From DASZQL01 sp964391865 (GTDB lineage Bacteria; Planctomycetota; Phycisphaerae; Phycisphaerales; UBA1924): a DNA stretch of 64,000 nt. Below the pieces are notes generated by a model. The model had not been told where the DNA came from, did no database searches, and was given only the letters and a program-made list of their open reading frames with translations. A program made the position numbers and the translations under genes. Shown in pieces: positions 16,537 through 26,293 of this stretch. The stretch's first letter is position 1. Every line of letters begins with the position of its first letter. The stretch is from the NCBI GenBank assembly GCA_964391865.1, contig CAYMNQ010000004.1, positions 1-64,000 of the forward strand, read 5' to 3'.

Positions 16537-18474
16537 TCAGCTTCGACCGAAGCGGCGTTCGAGTTCTTTGATGGAGAGGCGGATGGCGGTGGGGCGCCCG
16601 TGCGGGCAGTTGCTAGAACGCTCGACCTCGTCGCGCATCCGCAGGAGTTCGGCGAGCTCGGTCTCGTTGAGCGTATCGCCCGCTTTCACCGCGGCTTTGC
16701 ACGCCATCATGTCGAGGACTTCGTGGATCAGTGCTTCGGCTTCGAGGGGGAACTCGCTCGACTCCGCCCGCTCGAGCAACTCAGCGACGAACGGGCCGGC
16801 GTCGACGCGCCGATCGAAGAGGAACGTAGGGAACGAGTGCACCGCGAGCTGCCCCGGGCCGATCGGCTCGATGGCCAGGCCCAGCCGGCGCAGCACGGCG
16901 TCCATGGCACGAAGCTTCTCGCTCTGGCGCGCGGTGGCGGGGACGATCGCGGGCATGAGGAGGCGCTGGCTTTCGAGTTCGCCCTCGCCCAGTCGCGATT
17001 TCAGCTTCTCGAACATCACGCGCTCGTGCAGCGCATGCTGGTCGATGATGACGACGCCCTGCTCGTCCTGCGTCACGACGTAGCTTTGGTGCACCTGCAG
17101 AATCCGCTCGGCGGCGATGGGCGCTGGGAGCGACGGGTCGGCCGGTGTCGCCGGCGCGGCGCGGGCGGCTTCGAGGGCGGCCCGCTCGCGCTCGACCGCC
17201 TCGCGCTCGGCGACGACGGCGGCGCTCAGGCCCTCGTAGTCGAACGCTTTGCCGTCGGTCTCGCTGGGGACGAAGCGCTTGAAGTAGTCGACGAAGCGGT
17301 CGCGCGTCGGTTTCGAGGTGTCGATCAGCGGATCTTCGCCGATCGGCGCGATGATGCTGGAAGTCGCGCTCGGGCGCAGCGGGAAGATCGACGCGCTGCT
17401 CGCGGGCGACGCGGCGCCGATCGCCGGCGTGAGGTCGGCGCGCTGCAGCGTTTCTCGGACGGAGCGCTGGATTGCGGAGTGGATCAAGCCGCTGTCGCGG
17501 AAGCGGACCTCCGCTTTCGCGGGGTGCACGTTCACATCCACCGCGCCGGGGTCCATCACCACCATGAGCACCGCGGCCGGGTGCTTGCCCGGCTCGATCA
17601 AGCCGCGGTACGCCTCCTTCAGCGCGTGCTGGATTGTTTTGTCGCGGATCGGGCGCCCGTTGAGGAACACGTGCTGCCACTTGGTGGTGAGGCGCGCGAG
17701 GTTGGGTGTGCCGACGAGCCCCCACATGGCGATGCCGCGGGCGTCGTCCCACTGGTCGATGGAGACTTCGAGGTACTGGCTCTCCATCTCACGCCCGATG
17801 ACGGCGAGGGCGCGGTCGCGCGGCCCTTGGTCGGGCGGGAGATCAAGGGTCACGCGCCCGTCGACGCTGAGCGTGAAGCCGATCGCGGGGTGCGACATCG
17901 CCAGCGCGCTCGCCGTCTCGACGCAGTGCTGCTGCTCGGTCGCGGGTGTGCGCAGGAACTTGCGGCGCGCGGGGGTGTTGAAGAACAGGTTGCGGACAGT
18001 GACGCTCGTGCCGATTGGCCCGGCGTCGGGACGGATGGGCGAGATGGAATCACCCTCGGCCTCGAGGCGCGAGGCGCCGACATCGCCGGCGGTGCGCGAG
18101 CGGAGCGAGAGGCGCGAGACGGACGCGATGGACGCGAGCGCCTCGCCGCGGAAGCCGAGGGTGCCGATGCGGTCGAGGTCCTCGGCGGAGCGGATCTTGC
18201 TGGTGGCGTGCGGCGCGAGGGCGAGCGTGAGTTGCTCGGCGCGGATCCCGTGCCCGTTGTCGCTGACGCGGATGAGCTCGACGCCGCCCGATTCGATGTC
18301 GATGGTGATGCGGGTCGACTTCGCGTCGATGGCGTTGTCGACGAGTTCCTTGACGACGCTCGCCGGGCGCTCGATCACCTCGCCCGCGGCGATCTGGTTC
18401 ACGAGGAGCGTGGGCAGGACGCGGATGTCGGGGGCGGCGGAAGCGGGCGTTGCTGGCGAGGACGCTGGACTCAT
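16537..18474 (-). CDS. mutL: DNA mismatch repair protein MutL, endonuclease-type
   Basis: 645 residues. The N-terminal GHKL ATPase has IAAGEVIERPASVVKELVDN, then DNGHGI, ATSKI and GFRGEALASIASV (residues about 20-120). A variable linker covers about 340-450. The C-terminal domain has DQHALHERVMFE (from residue 478), which fits the DQHA(x)2E(x)4E metal/endonuclease motif, then ACKAAVKAGD (about 591) and CPHGRP (about 623). Such MutL proteins nick DNA after MutS recognises a mismatch and do not need MutH. No mutS lies in the window. The HIT gene starts 87 bases away on the other strand, so the two probably share an upstream region. Confidence 0.96.
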   Translation of the reverse strand: MSPASSPATPASAAPDIRVLPTLLVNQIAAGEVIERPASVVKELVDNAIDAKSTRITIDIESGGVELIRVSDNGHGIRAEQLTLALAPHATSKIRSAEDLDRIGTLGFRGEALASIASVSRLSLRSRTAGDVGASRLEAEGDSISPIRPDAGPIGTSVTVRNLFFNTPARRKFLRTPATEQQHCVETASALAMSHPAIGFTLSVDGRVTLDLPPDQGPRDRALAVIGREMESQYLEVSIDQWDDARGIAMWGLVGTPNLARLTTKWQHVFLNGRPIRDKTIQHALKEAYRGLIEPGKHPAAVLMVVMDPGAVDVNVHPAKAEVRFRDSGLIHSAIQRSVRETLQRADLTPAIGAASPASSASIFPLRPSATSSIIAPIGEDPLIDTSKPTRDRFVDYFKRFVPSETDGKAFDYEGLSAAVVAEREAVERERAALEAARAAPATPADPSLPAPIAAERILQVHQSYVVTQDEQGVVIIDQHALHERVMFEKLKSRLGEGELESQRLLMPAIVPATARQSEKLRAMDAVLRRLGLAIEPIGPGQLAVHSFPTFLFDRRVDAGPFVAELLERAESSEFPLEAEALIHEVLDMMACKAAVKAGDTLNETELAELLRMRDEVERSSNCPHGRPTAIRLSIKELERRFGRS

Positions 18475-18561
18475 CGGGTGGAGATTCTACGCGGGCCGGT
18501 ATGGGACCAGGGCGGCAGGGAACCCGCACGATACGGGCGGCAGACTCAGTATCCTTGAGCC

Positions 18562-18975
18562 ATGCCCGACTCCATCTTCACGCGCATCATTCGCGGCGAG
18601 ATCCCCAGCCACAAGGTGTACGAGGATGCGCACGTCTTCGCGTTCCTCGATATCAACCCCATCGCGCGCGGGCACACGCTCGTCGTGCCGAAGGAACCGG
18701 CGGCGACCCTCGACGCGCTCTCCGATGAATCGGCGGCGGCGATCGGGCGCGTGCTGCCGAGGCTCTGCCGCGCGGTGATCAATGCAACCGGGACGAGCGC
18801 GTACAACGTGCTGCAGAACAACGGCCCGCTCGCACACCAGGCGGTGTTCCATGTCCACTTTCACATCATCCCGAAAACCACCGACGCCGACGGGCTCGGG
18901 ATCCGCTGGCCCGCGGGGAAGCTCGACCAAGCGGAGGGGTCGGATCTGGCGCAGCGCATCGCCGCTGGAATGTAA
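18562..18975 (+). CDS. HIT-family nucleotide hydrolase
   Basis: 137 residues. Opens with SIFTRIIRGEIPSHKVYEDA, the standard start of Hint/protein-kinase-C-interacting type HIT proteins, then AFLDINPIARGHTLVVPK. The active site is the triad in HVHFHIIPK, the His-x-His-x-His motif. It hydrolyses dinucleoside polyphosphates or AMP conjugates such as adenosine phosphoramidates. It is cytoplasmic and short, as usual. It is divergent from mutL and apparently a single gene. Confidence 0.93.
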   Translation: MPDSIFTRIIRGEIPSHKVYEDAHVFAFLDINPIARGHTLVVPKEPAATLDALSDESAAAIGRVLPRLCRAVINATGTSAYNVLQNNGPLAHQAVFHVHFHIIPKTTDADGLGIRWPAGKLDQAEGSDLAQRIAAGM

Positions 18976-19134
18976 GCCCGATGGCGCACGAGCGACGCTG
19001 ACCTGAGGAGAAGGCCCGCCGCGCGCGGCAACCGCACGGTTTCGCGCGACAGGCACGACTCTGCCCAACTCGTGTTCGCTGCCGCGAGATGTCGCCGCCT
19101 AACTCCAGACCAGCATGCCCGCTCGGCCCGGCGA

Positions 19135-21354
19135 TTACGGGCAGACCGTCGCCCAGTTGCTGGTGATGATCGCGATATCGCCCAGCCCGATCACACCGTT
19201 GCCGTCGAGGTCGGCGGCGGCGGGCGCCGGCGGCACGCTCAACGTCCAGTTCGAGGTCACGACCGCGATGTCCGCCAGCCCGACCTGACCGTCGCCGTTC
19301 GCATCGCCCGGGCACGCCGGGGTTGCGATGACCGTCAGCATGGGCATCGGCGTGTACGCCGCGCTCGCCGGGTTGCCGTTGGATTGCGTGCGCCCGATCT
19401 TCACGCCGCGGGGCGTCGACGCCGCGAACTTGGCTTCGGCGCTCGCCGACAGCGCCGGCGTGACGGACCCGATCCCGGTCGCCGTGAGCTGGATGCTGTA
19501 GAGCACGCCGGGCGACGAGAGCCCGATCATCGGGCTGGTCGAGTGGCCGTTGAGCCGGCGCACGCCGAGATCGCCGCTGACGCCCTGCGGCACGCGGATC
19601 ATGGAGCGTGTCGTGGTGTGCAACCCGTCCAGCACGCCCGCGAGTTGGAACACGCCGCCCGTCGAGAGGGCGAAGTCGTGCACATGCTGCATCACACCGT
19701 TCTCTTGCGCGGGCGAGAGATTCGCGCCGCCGGTCACCTGCGCGAGCACCTCGATCGTCACCGCATCTCCGACCTGGATCGTGCTCGCGGTGCGCCCGGG
19801 AGGCAGCACAAGGTTCGTGCTGATCGTCACGGCGGTCCCGGCGTTGGAGTTCAGATGCACGTTCCCGCCGCCGGCCGGCGTGGGCGTCGCACTGTCATAG
19901 GTGCGGCCCACCACGCGTCCGGTGGAGTTGCCCTGGAAGTTGAGCGTCCACTGAAGATCGCTCGGCTCGATGCCGTTGTCGCCGGTCGCGTCGACGTCCC
20001 ACGGGCGGGTCTGCGCCGCGGGATCGCCCGAGTCGCTCTCCGGCGCCATCTCGAAGCTGTTGGAGAAGATCCAGTCGTTGTCACCGAAGACGTTGGCGAG
20101 CTTGGTGATGTCCTCGGCGTCGCAATCACCGTCGCGGTCGGTATCGCCCGGGATGAAGGGCACGGCGAGAGGGTTCGTGCGCCCGGCACTGATCAGGAAG
20201 TTCATGAACGTGCTCGTCCCGGTCCCGAAGGTGGCGTACGAGACATCGGGCGCGGTACCGTCAAAGAGCCAGCGCGGCACGTGCGTCTCGAAGGGCTGGG
20301 TCGCTTCCGGGTCGGTGTTCGGGAGGTTCGAGAACCAGAACGTGATGCCGGCGAACCCGCCGAAGCCGGAGTTGGCGCGGGCCGACTCGCCGCGCACCCA
20401 CTGCTCGGTCGCGGTGTCCTGCCAGTTGTTGCCGTTCGGGAGCTGCCCCATCGCGCCGGGGGCGGGGGGCCAGCCCGGGCCCTTGGTGCGGTAGTCGACG
20501 CGCACCAGGCAGTCGGGGTTGATCGACTGGGGATCGTCGAGCGCACGGACATCGCGCTCCGGGTAGGGCTGCGTGGTGCTGCCCACGTCGACGTTGCGAT
20601 CGTCCTGCTGGTACTCCCAGCCGCGCTCGTGCTCGTAGGAGATCTCGTCGACGATCTCGAGATCATCGCTGATATCCATCGGCGTGGACGCGCCCTTCAG
20701 GTCGAGCGTGAACCCGCCCAGCCCGTTGGCTTCGCCCTTGTCGATGTTGCCGTCGCCGTACTGGTCGTACATCAGCCCGTCCTGCGGGTCGATCGCCGGA
20801 GTGATGAGCTGCGCATCGCACTTGATGTCCTTGCCCCAGCGCAGCCCGGCGGGGTGCGTGGGGTTCGCCTGCGTGCGCCCCGGGCGGTTGCGGATGAGCA
20901 GAATCGTGTTGCTGCCGTCGTTCTCCAGATTTCCCGGCAGGTCGAGCAGCCCGTTCCAGATGGGGTTCGCCACCCAGCTCGGGCGGACGGCGGAATCGCT
21001 CACGATGGTCGGGAAGTTGCCGGCCGCCGAGATGCACAAGACGAGGATCCCATTCTGCCCGATCGTCAGCCCATCGAGACTGAAGAACTCGTTGATCTCA
21101 GGATCCGGGATCGGTGCCGGAGGGATCGAGCCGAGCGGGTAGAACTTCAGCAGATTCCCGGAGAGAAATGCGACCGCGTAGCCGTCGAGCTTCTTGCCCG
21201 GCGTGCCCGCCAGTTCGATGAACTCGTAGGTGTCGTCGAATGAGCCCGAGCCTGAGGGGTTGATGAAGACCTCGCTGATGTAGACGGTCGCGTGGCTGAC
21301 CGAAGTCAAGGTTCCGGCGGCGAGTATCGCGGCGAGCAGGTGACGGTTCTTCAT
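19135..21354 (-). CDS. Secreted protein with lamin-tail-like domain and dockerin-like C-terminus
   Basis: 739 residues from ATG 21354, with a GAGAGA stretch upstream. The signal peptide covers residues 1-22 (LLAAILAAGTLTSVSHA). The N-terminal region reads VYISEVFINPSGSGSFDDTY and EFIELAG, the typical opening of lamin-tail (LTD)-like domains of secreted proteins. A second part contains a calcium-loop stretch, GDTDRDGDCDAEDITKLANV. The C-terminus has two dockerin-like half-sites, PGDANGDGQVGLADIAVV and LDGNGVIGLGDIAIIT, and ends WATVCP. The paired EF-hand-like loops probably bind calcium and, with the two end cysteines, fold as one module that attaches the protein outside the cell. No catalytic motif was seen. 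Confidence 0.8.
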   Translation of the reverse strand: MKNRHLLAAILAAGTLTSVSHATVYISEVFINPSGSGSFDDTYEFIELAGTPGKKLDGYAVAFLSGNLLKFYPLGSIPPAPIPDPEINEFFSLDGLTIGQNGILVLCISAAGNFPTIVSDSAVRPSWVANPIWNGLLDLPGNLENDGSNTILLIRNRPGRTQANPTHPAGLRWGKDIKCDAQLITPAIDPQDGLMYDQYGDGNIDKGEANGLGGFTLDLKGASTPMDISDDLEIVDEISYEHERGWEYQQDDRNVDVGSTTQPYPERDVRALDDPQSINPDCLVRVDYRTKGPGWPPAPGAMGQLPNGNNWQDTATEQWVRGESARANSGFGGFAGITFWFSNLPNTDPEATQPFETHVPRWLFDGTAPDVSYATFGTGTSTFMNFLISAGRTNPLAVPFIPGDTDRDGDCDAEDITKLANVFGDNDWIFSNSFEMAPESDSGDPAAQTRPWDVDATGDNGIEPSDLQWTLNFQGNSTGRVVGRTYDSATPTPAGGGNVHLNSNAGTAVTISTNLVLPPGRTASTIQVGDAVTIEVLAQVTGGANLSPAQENGVMQHVHDFALSTGGVFQLAGVLDGLHTTTRSMIRVPQGVSGDLGVRRLNGHSTSPMIGLSSPGVLYSIQLTATGIGSVTPALSASAEAKFAASTPRGVKIGRTQSNGNPASAAYTPMPMLTVIATPACPGDANGDGQVGLADIAVVTSNWTLSVPPAPAAADLDGNGVIGLGDIAIITSNWATVCP

Positions 21355-21535
21355 GTCTCTCTCGGGCCTCTCGTTTGGTGGGCAGCGGTAACGGTCAAAC
21401 TTCGCGCAGGCTGTCTCCGCGCGGTTAAGCAATCTCGCTGACGGCGCGCTCGCGCCATGTAAATGCAACGTGAAGTTCTTGTGAAACCAATCGACGCTCT
21501 CACACCCCGTGGTGTGCATCGGGCACTATCTCGCG

Positions 21536-23176
21536 ATGCCCACGACCTGCCGACGGACCAAGCGTCACGCCGCCGCGTGGGCGTGCGCCCTGATCGCCGG
21601 GTCAGCGCTTGCTGCTGTGGCCGAACCCGCGTTTGTCGAGTTCGAGCCGGCGGGAATGATTGACCTGCCCGGTGCCGAGATCGTCGCGTTCGATCGAGCA
21701 ACCGCCCGGGCTGTGGTCACCGGGCATCGCGGCGTCTGCATCGTGAACTGGAACTCGGGCGGCGCCCCGCGGATTGATCGCGAGGTTGATGCCGCGGGTG
21801 CCGCCGCGCTGCCGTTCCTGATGGAGGGCGAGGTCAGTCACGCCGCCATCGACCCGCGCGGGCGCGGCGTGGCGGCGGCGAGCGTGATCCCGCGCGACCG
21901 CGCAGGGCTCCCCGGGCGCGTCGTCTTCATCGACCTTTCGAGCGGCGAGCCGCTGGCCAGTATCGTCGTCGGGTATGCGCCCGATTCGCTCTGCTTCACA
22001 CCGGATGGTGCGTTCGTCATCGTCGCCAACGAGGGCGAGCCGGCGGCGCTCCCGGGGGGCGGGCTGAACGACCCGCCCGGCTCAGTGACCGTGATCCGCG
22101 TCGAGAAATTCGACCGCGCCTCCGGCTTCCGCCGGCTGAATCAGCGCGATGCCCTCACGCTCTCGCTCAGCGGCCCCGCGTTCGAGGCGGCGCTGTCCGC
22201 GTCGGAGCCGGAGCGTCAGGTGCGCGTCCACCCGCTGTGCCGCGCCGGCGCGGCGCTCGATCTCGAACCCGAGTCCGTCGCCGCCGACGCCGAGCGCGCG
22301 TTCGTCACGCTGCAGGAAAACAACGCGGTCGCCGTCCTGCGGCTGCGCCCGCTCGAATGGGAGCTCGTCGCGCCGCTCGGCACCGTCGAGCAGCGCGTGA
22401 TGGTCAGCGCGAGCGGTTCTGAAACCATGTCGGTCCACGCGATGCCGATGCCCGACCAGCTTTCGCTCGCGCGGATCGGGGATCGGGCGTTGCTCGTGAC
22501 GGCGGATGAAGGTGAAGACCGGGGCGAACTCGGCGAGCCCGACGCCCCGCTCTTCGCCGATGCCGCGCGCCTGAAACACCTGAACAAGTCGGGCCGCATG
22601 TCGCCCGCCTCGTGGCGCGCGATCGCGGACGCTGGCGACGCCGGTACGCGCCTGAAAGTCTGCGCCTTCTCGGGCGATACGGACGCCGACGGCCTGATCG
22701 ACCGCCCGACACTCCACGGCACGCGCTCGATCAGCGTGTGGGACCCCGCCACGCTGCAGCGCGTCGGCTTCGCGGGCGACCAGATCGAGCAAGCCATTGC
22801 GCGCGAGTACCCCCGCCTGCTGAACGCTGACTCCTCTTCGCCGCCGTTCGTCGCGGGCGCCCGCTCCGACGACCGCGGCCCGGAGCCCGAGGGCATCGCG
22901 CTGGCCCGAGTCGGTTCGGCGACGATTGCGTTCGTCACGCTCGAGCGCCCGGGCGGCATCGCGGCGTTCGACCTCTCGCAGCCGGAACGCCCCATACTCG
23001 TTGGACTGCGCATGACTGCGGCGGAGGGCGGGCGCGGGCCAGAGGGAATCACGTTCATCCCCGCCGCCGACAGCCCCACCGGGCGTGACGCTCTGCTCAT
23101 TGCGTTCGAGAGCAGCGGGCAACTCGGTGTGTTCCACATCACCCTGAAATCCGAACCGGGAGCAACCGCGCCATGA
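21536..23176 (+). CDS. Secreted beta-propeller-like protein (choice-of-anchor I type)
   Basis: 546 residues from ATG 21536. Basic start and signal peptide (residues about 1-30, ending AAVAEP). The body is made of repeated strand-rich units such as EIVAFDRATARAVVTGHRG, YAPDSLCFTPDGAFVIVANE and GPEPEGIALARVGSATIAFV. This is the pattern of the choice-of-anchor I / phytase-like propeller domain, which is often found with alkaline phosphatase-like proteins. TADEGEDRGELGE and GPEGITFIP recur in that family. The expected C-terminal anchor is missing; the protein ends soon after the propeller. It overlaps the next gene by four bases (ATGA), so the two are coupled. Confidence 0.72.
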   Translation: MPTTCRRTKRHAAAWACALIAGSALAAVAEPAFVEFEPAGMIDLPGAEIVAFDRATARAVVTGHRGVCIVNWNSGGAPRIDREVDAAGAAALPFLMEGEVSHAAIDPRGRGVAAASVIPRDRAGLPGRVVFIDLSSGEPLASIVVGYAPDSLCFTPDGAFVIVANEGEPAALPGGGLNDPPGSVTVIRVEKFDRASGFRRLNQRDALTLSLSGPAFEAALSASEPERQVRVHPLCRAGAALDLEPESVAADAERAFVTLQENNAVAVLRLRPLEWELVAPLGTVEQRVMVSASGSETMSVHAMPMPDQLSLARIGDRALLVTADEGEDRGELGEPDAPLFADAARLKHLNKSGRMSPASWRAIADAGDAGTRLKVCAFSGDTDADGLIDRPTLHGTRSISVWDPATLQRVGFAGDQIEQAIAREYPRLLNADSSSPPFVAGARSDDRGPEPEGIALARVGSATIAFVTLERPGGIAAFDLSQPERPILVGLRMTAAEGGRGPEGITFIPAADSPTGRDALLIAFESSGQLGVFHITLKSEPGATAP

Positions 23177-24156
23177 CCGACCGACCCCGGCGCACGCCGC
23201 GCCGCGCCTTCACGCTCATCGAACTGCTGGTGGTCGTCGCTGTGCTGGTGATCCTGATCAGCATCCTCGCGCCCTCGCTCGCCGGCGCCCGGCGCGCCGC
23301 GCAGCAGTCGCAGTGCTCCAGCAATCTGCGCCAGTTCGGGCTGGCCGCCAACGCGCACGCCAACGACAACGACGACCTCCTCTGCACCGGCCGCTTCAGC
23401 AACGCCCGCAACAAGAACTGGGGCTCGATCATCCAGAAGGGCTGGGTCGCCGACTTCGTCCGCGGCGAGTACGCCAAACCGGGCGGTATGTTGTGCCCCT
23501 CCAGCGTCGCGCAGTCCTGCCAGACACTGAAGATGAACGAGATCAACGCCGGCGCCTATGCGGACCCGGCGACCGGCAGCGCCTTCACCCGCAACCGCGT
23601 CGACGAGATCATCCGGCAGGGCTACAACACCAACTACACCCAGTCGTGGTACATGGCGTACACGGGCGTGCCCGACCACGCGACGGGCGGCGCGGGCAGC
23701 GACCCCGGTAAGACCAGCGGTGTGCTCGGCCCTCTCAAACGCTCGCGGCTCTCGCGCGTCAGCCCGTCGATCGTCCCGCTCCTCGGCGACGGGCGCACCG
23801 GAACCAACGATACCGGGCAGGTCGGCAACCGCCAGCTCCGCACCGTGAAGGACCTCACCGACGGCCCAGTCCCCGGTGGCGACGGATTCGCCTGGGGGCG
23901 CCAGGACTACGACGACTTCGGGCCTTCGCACGGCAAGGGCACCTTCATCAGCTCTCTCTTTGCCAGCGAGAACAAGGGGCACGACAGCAGCATCGCCAAT
24001 TTCCTCTTCGCCGACGGGCACGTCGATTCGTTCCTCGATGCCAACCGCGACGGTGAGTTCGCTTCGCGCACGGACGAGAACGGCAAGACCGTCTACGACG
24101 ATCTGGAAGGCCGAATCTTCGGCGGGTGGCTGACGCAGAGCGGCGTCAATCAGTGA
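23173..24156 (+). CDS. Prepilin-like protein with type II pseudopilin N-terminus
   Basis: 327 residues. After the basic leader MTDRPRRTPRRA comes FTLIELLVVVAVLVILISIL, the class III prepilin cleavage region and membrane helix, with cleavage expected between Ala and Phe and the usual Glu at position 5. The periplasmic part starts with CSSNLRQFGLAANAHANDND and ends near FLFADGHVDSF, the DG-type C-terminus of planctomycetal pseudopilins. The protein probably joins a type II secretion or pilus-like assembly. It overlaps the previous gene by four bases, which suggests that the propeller protein is exported with it. Confidence 0.9.
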   Translation: MTDRPRRTPRRAFTLIELLVVVAVLVILISILAPSLAGARRAAQQSQCSSNLRQFGLAANAHANDNDDLLCTGRFSNARNKNWGSIIQKGWVADFVRGEYAKPGGMLCPSSVAQSCQTLKMNEINAGAYADPATGSAFTRNRVDEIIRQGYNTNYTQSWYMAYTGVPDHATGGAGSDPGKTSGVLGPLKRSRLSRVSPSIVPLLGDGRTGTNDTGQVGNRQLRTVKDLTDGPVPGGDGFAWGRQDYDDFGPSHGKGTFISSLFASENKGHDSSIANFLFADGHVDSFLDANRDGEFASRTDENGKTVYDDLEGRIFGGWLTQSGVNQ

Positions 24157-24192
24157 TCCGCAGGCCGAAGCTTCGGTTTCGTCGGGCGTCGA

Positions 24193-24781
24193 TCACGGGC
24201 ACACCGCCGCCCAGTTCGTGATGAACACCGCGAGATCGCTCAGCCCGATGTCGCCGCTCGCATCCAGATCAGCACTCGCGCACGGCCCCGTTGGCGGCAT
24301 GGCCCAGCAGGTGACGATCCCCGCGATGTCGGAGAGCCCGACCATCCGGTCGCCGTCGACATCGCCCGGGCAGGCGGGCGGCGCGGGCGGGGTCCACACC
24401 GCGATCGAGCGCGGCGCGATGCCGCCCGTGATGTTGATCGGGCCGTTGTGCGTGAGAGAGCCATCGGCGGCGACGCGGAACAAATAGATACCGGTCAGCC
24501 CGTCGGTCGTGTTGGAGTTGTCGGTGACGAACATGAGCCCGCGCCCGCCCGCGGCGCCGCCCGCCGCAGGGGTTCGAGATCGCCGGGCGCGTGCCCGTGA
24601 CGACGCGGTTGATGAACTCGAGCGAGCCGTCCGTCGCCAGCTTGAAGGCGGTGACGGAGCCTTCGAGGTTCCCGTTGTTCGACACGAACACGGCGGGCGT
24701 GCTCGACTGCGCGCCGGCGATCCCCGCGAGCGCGAGCACGGCGAAGCTTTGAACGGCGGCGTGTCGGTTGATCCGGTTCAT
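24193..24781 (-). pseudogene. Remnant of a secreted beta-propeller protein with dockerin-like tail
   Basis: One frame (start ATG 24781) encodes a signal peptide and a first blade, reading AVFVSNNGNLEGSVTAFKLA and ending in VVTGTRPAISNP. The reading then needs a one-base shift in the GC-rich run at about 24545-24580, after which the other frame gives LMFVTDNSNTTDGLTGIYLF and a dockerin-like C-terminus. Together that is under 200 residues. A lactonase-type propeller normally has about 350, so at least one internal piece seems lost as well as the frame. A sequencing error in the G/C run could explain the shift but not the short length. Confidence 0.65.
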
Positions 24782-24862
24782 CGAATGCCTCCTCCGAGCG
24801 CGGCGGTGTCCGCCGCTCCCGCATTCACCCTACGCCCGCGCGGCGGGAAGCTCAAGAGATTT
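24773..24862 (-). repeat. 90-bp repeat, copy A: 5' leader of the broken propeller gene
   Basis: 90 bases match positions 26285-26374 base for base. They cover the first codons (Met-Asn-Arg), the ribosome binding site GGAGGAGG and a GCGGCGG-aca-CCGCCGC hairpin upstream of it. The repeat stops on both sides outside this leader. Confidence 0.85.
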
Positions 24863-24919
24863 CCGGTCGCCGAACCCCAAGATGCGACAACCGGGTGAAG
24901 TCAAGGGGAACGCTTTTCG

Positions 24920-26293
24920 TCACCGGCAATTCGTCGCCCAGTTGCTTGTCACGATCGCGATATCGCCCAACCCGATCGTTCCGTTGCCATTCTGATCGGC
25001 GGCGGGTGGCGCGGGGGGCACGGCGAGCATCCAATTCTGTGTGATGATGGCGACGTCCGCCAGCCCGACCAGCAGATCGCCGTTGACGTCTCCGGGACAG
25101 GCGGGAGGGAGCGCGGTGATGGCCGCTGGCGCGCTGGGGATGAAGCCGCAGGCGTTCGAAACGACACAGCGAAACTCGACGGGCGTTTGCCACGCGGCGG
25201 CGAGCGCGCTCGGCGTGATGCTCGCGCACGCGCTCGCCGCGCCGACAACCATACCGATGGTCTCGCCGTCGCGGATGATCGGCCCGTCCACAAGGTCCAC
25301 CCAGCCGCCCACGACGGACGGGTCACTCACCTGCCAGCGCGGCATGAACGGGCCGTTGCCGCTAGCGGCGACGCACAACATCGCGCCGCCAGGGAGTTGG
25401 ATCGTCTGAGGCACGGGCTGCGCATCGATGAAGACCTGGCAGAACCAGTAGTCGAGATCTCGCGCGATCGATCCCACGCCCGAATCACCCGTCGCTGCGG
25501 TGCCGAGCATACGGACGCGGTCGATCCGGGTGCCCTCGGGCAGAGGGAACTGGAGGTGCTCCTCAAATATCGCATCGCTCGGAAGGTTGACGTGGTGCGC
25601 GCCGATGTAGGTCGTCTTGGTCAGCGGCCCGCCCCCGCCGCAGAATCCGACCATGGCGTTGGCGTACACAATCGGTCCGGCGAAATTGGCTGCGGCCTCC
25701 TCGCGCCCGTTGACGAACACGCGCAGGATGCCCGTCGATTCATCAACCGACCCGGCGAGGTGGTACCACACACCCGGAGCCATCTGCGACGTTCCTGTGA
25801 CTCCGACAAAGCCGGGTGATTGGTCGCCGACGGCGAGCAGCACTTGCTCATCCGACGAGACGCCGAAGATCCATCCGCGCCCGTCACAATTCGATCCCAG
25901 CGGGACGTGCGAGATGATGCACTGCGCGGAGGTGCCCTCGGCGCTCAGCTTCATCCACGCTTCAAGCGTGAAGTTCTGGAGTTCGTGCTTCAAAGTCGGG
26001 AGTGCGGAGTTGTACGCCATCGACCACTGTGGACCGACTACGAGTGACGTGCCGCCGAAGACATGCCCATCGCCCGAAACCGGCGCATCGCTCGCGAACG
26101 ACAACCCGCCGGCGATCGTGAGCGGCAGCGCGGCCGCGAACCCCGACGAATCGGCGAGCAATCCGGGCGGCGCTTCGCCCGCTTGGAATTCGTACTGCAA
26201 GACCACCGCCGGACCGCCACGCGCACCGGCGAGGTTCGTCAGAACGAGCATCGCGGAGACTTGAACGACCGCGTGAGGCCAGAACCGGTTCAT
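24920..26293 (-). CDS. Secreted LamG-like protein with dockerin-like C-terminus
   Basis: 457 residues from ATG 26293, with GGAGGAGG upstream. Signal peptide residues 1-24. A LamG/concanavalin-like sandwich fold spans about residues 28-230: it opens VLQYEFQAGEAPPGLLADSS, then LEAWMKLSAEGTSAQCIISH and GVWYHLAGSVDESTGILRVF, the usual landmarks. An Ig-like segment follows, with SACASITPSALAAAWQ and PVEFRCVVSNACG. The C-terminal pair of dockerin-like loops includes PGDVNGDLLVGLADVAIIT and QNGNGTIGLGDIAIVTSNW. It probably binds polysaccharide and attaches to a surface. Its leader is identical to that of the broken gene at 24781. Confidence 0.8.
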   Translation of the reverse strand: MNRFWPHAVVQVSAMLVLTNLAGARGGPAVVLQYEFQAGEAPPGLLADSSGFAAALPLTIAGGLSFASDAPVSGDGHVFGGTSLVVGPQWSMAYNSALPTLKHELQNFTLEAWMKLSAEGTSAQCIISHVPLGSNCDGRGWIFGVSSDEQVLLAVGDQSPGFVGVTGTSQMAPGVWYHLAGSVDESTGILRVFVNGREEAAANFAGPIVYANAMVGFCGGGGPLTKTTYIGAHHVNLPSDAIFEEHLQFPLPEGTRIDRVRMLGTAATGDSGVGSIARDLDYWFCQVFIDAQPVPQTIQLPGGAMLCVAASGNGPFMPRWQVSDPSVVGGWVDLVDGPIIRDGETIGMVVGAASACASITPSALAAAWQTPVEFRCVVSNACGFIPSAPAAITALPPACPGDVNGDLLVGLADVAIITQNWMLAVPPAPPAADQNGNGTIGLGDIAIVTSNWATNCR

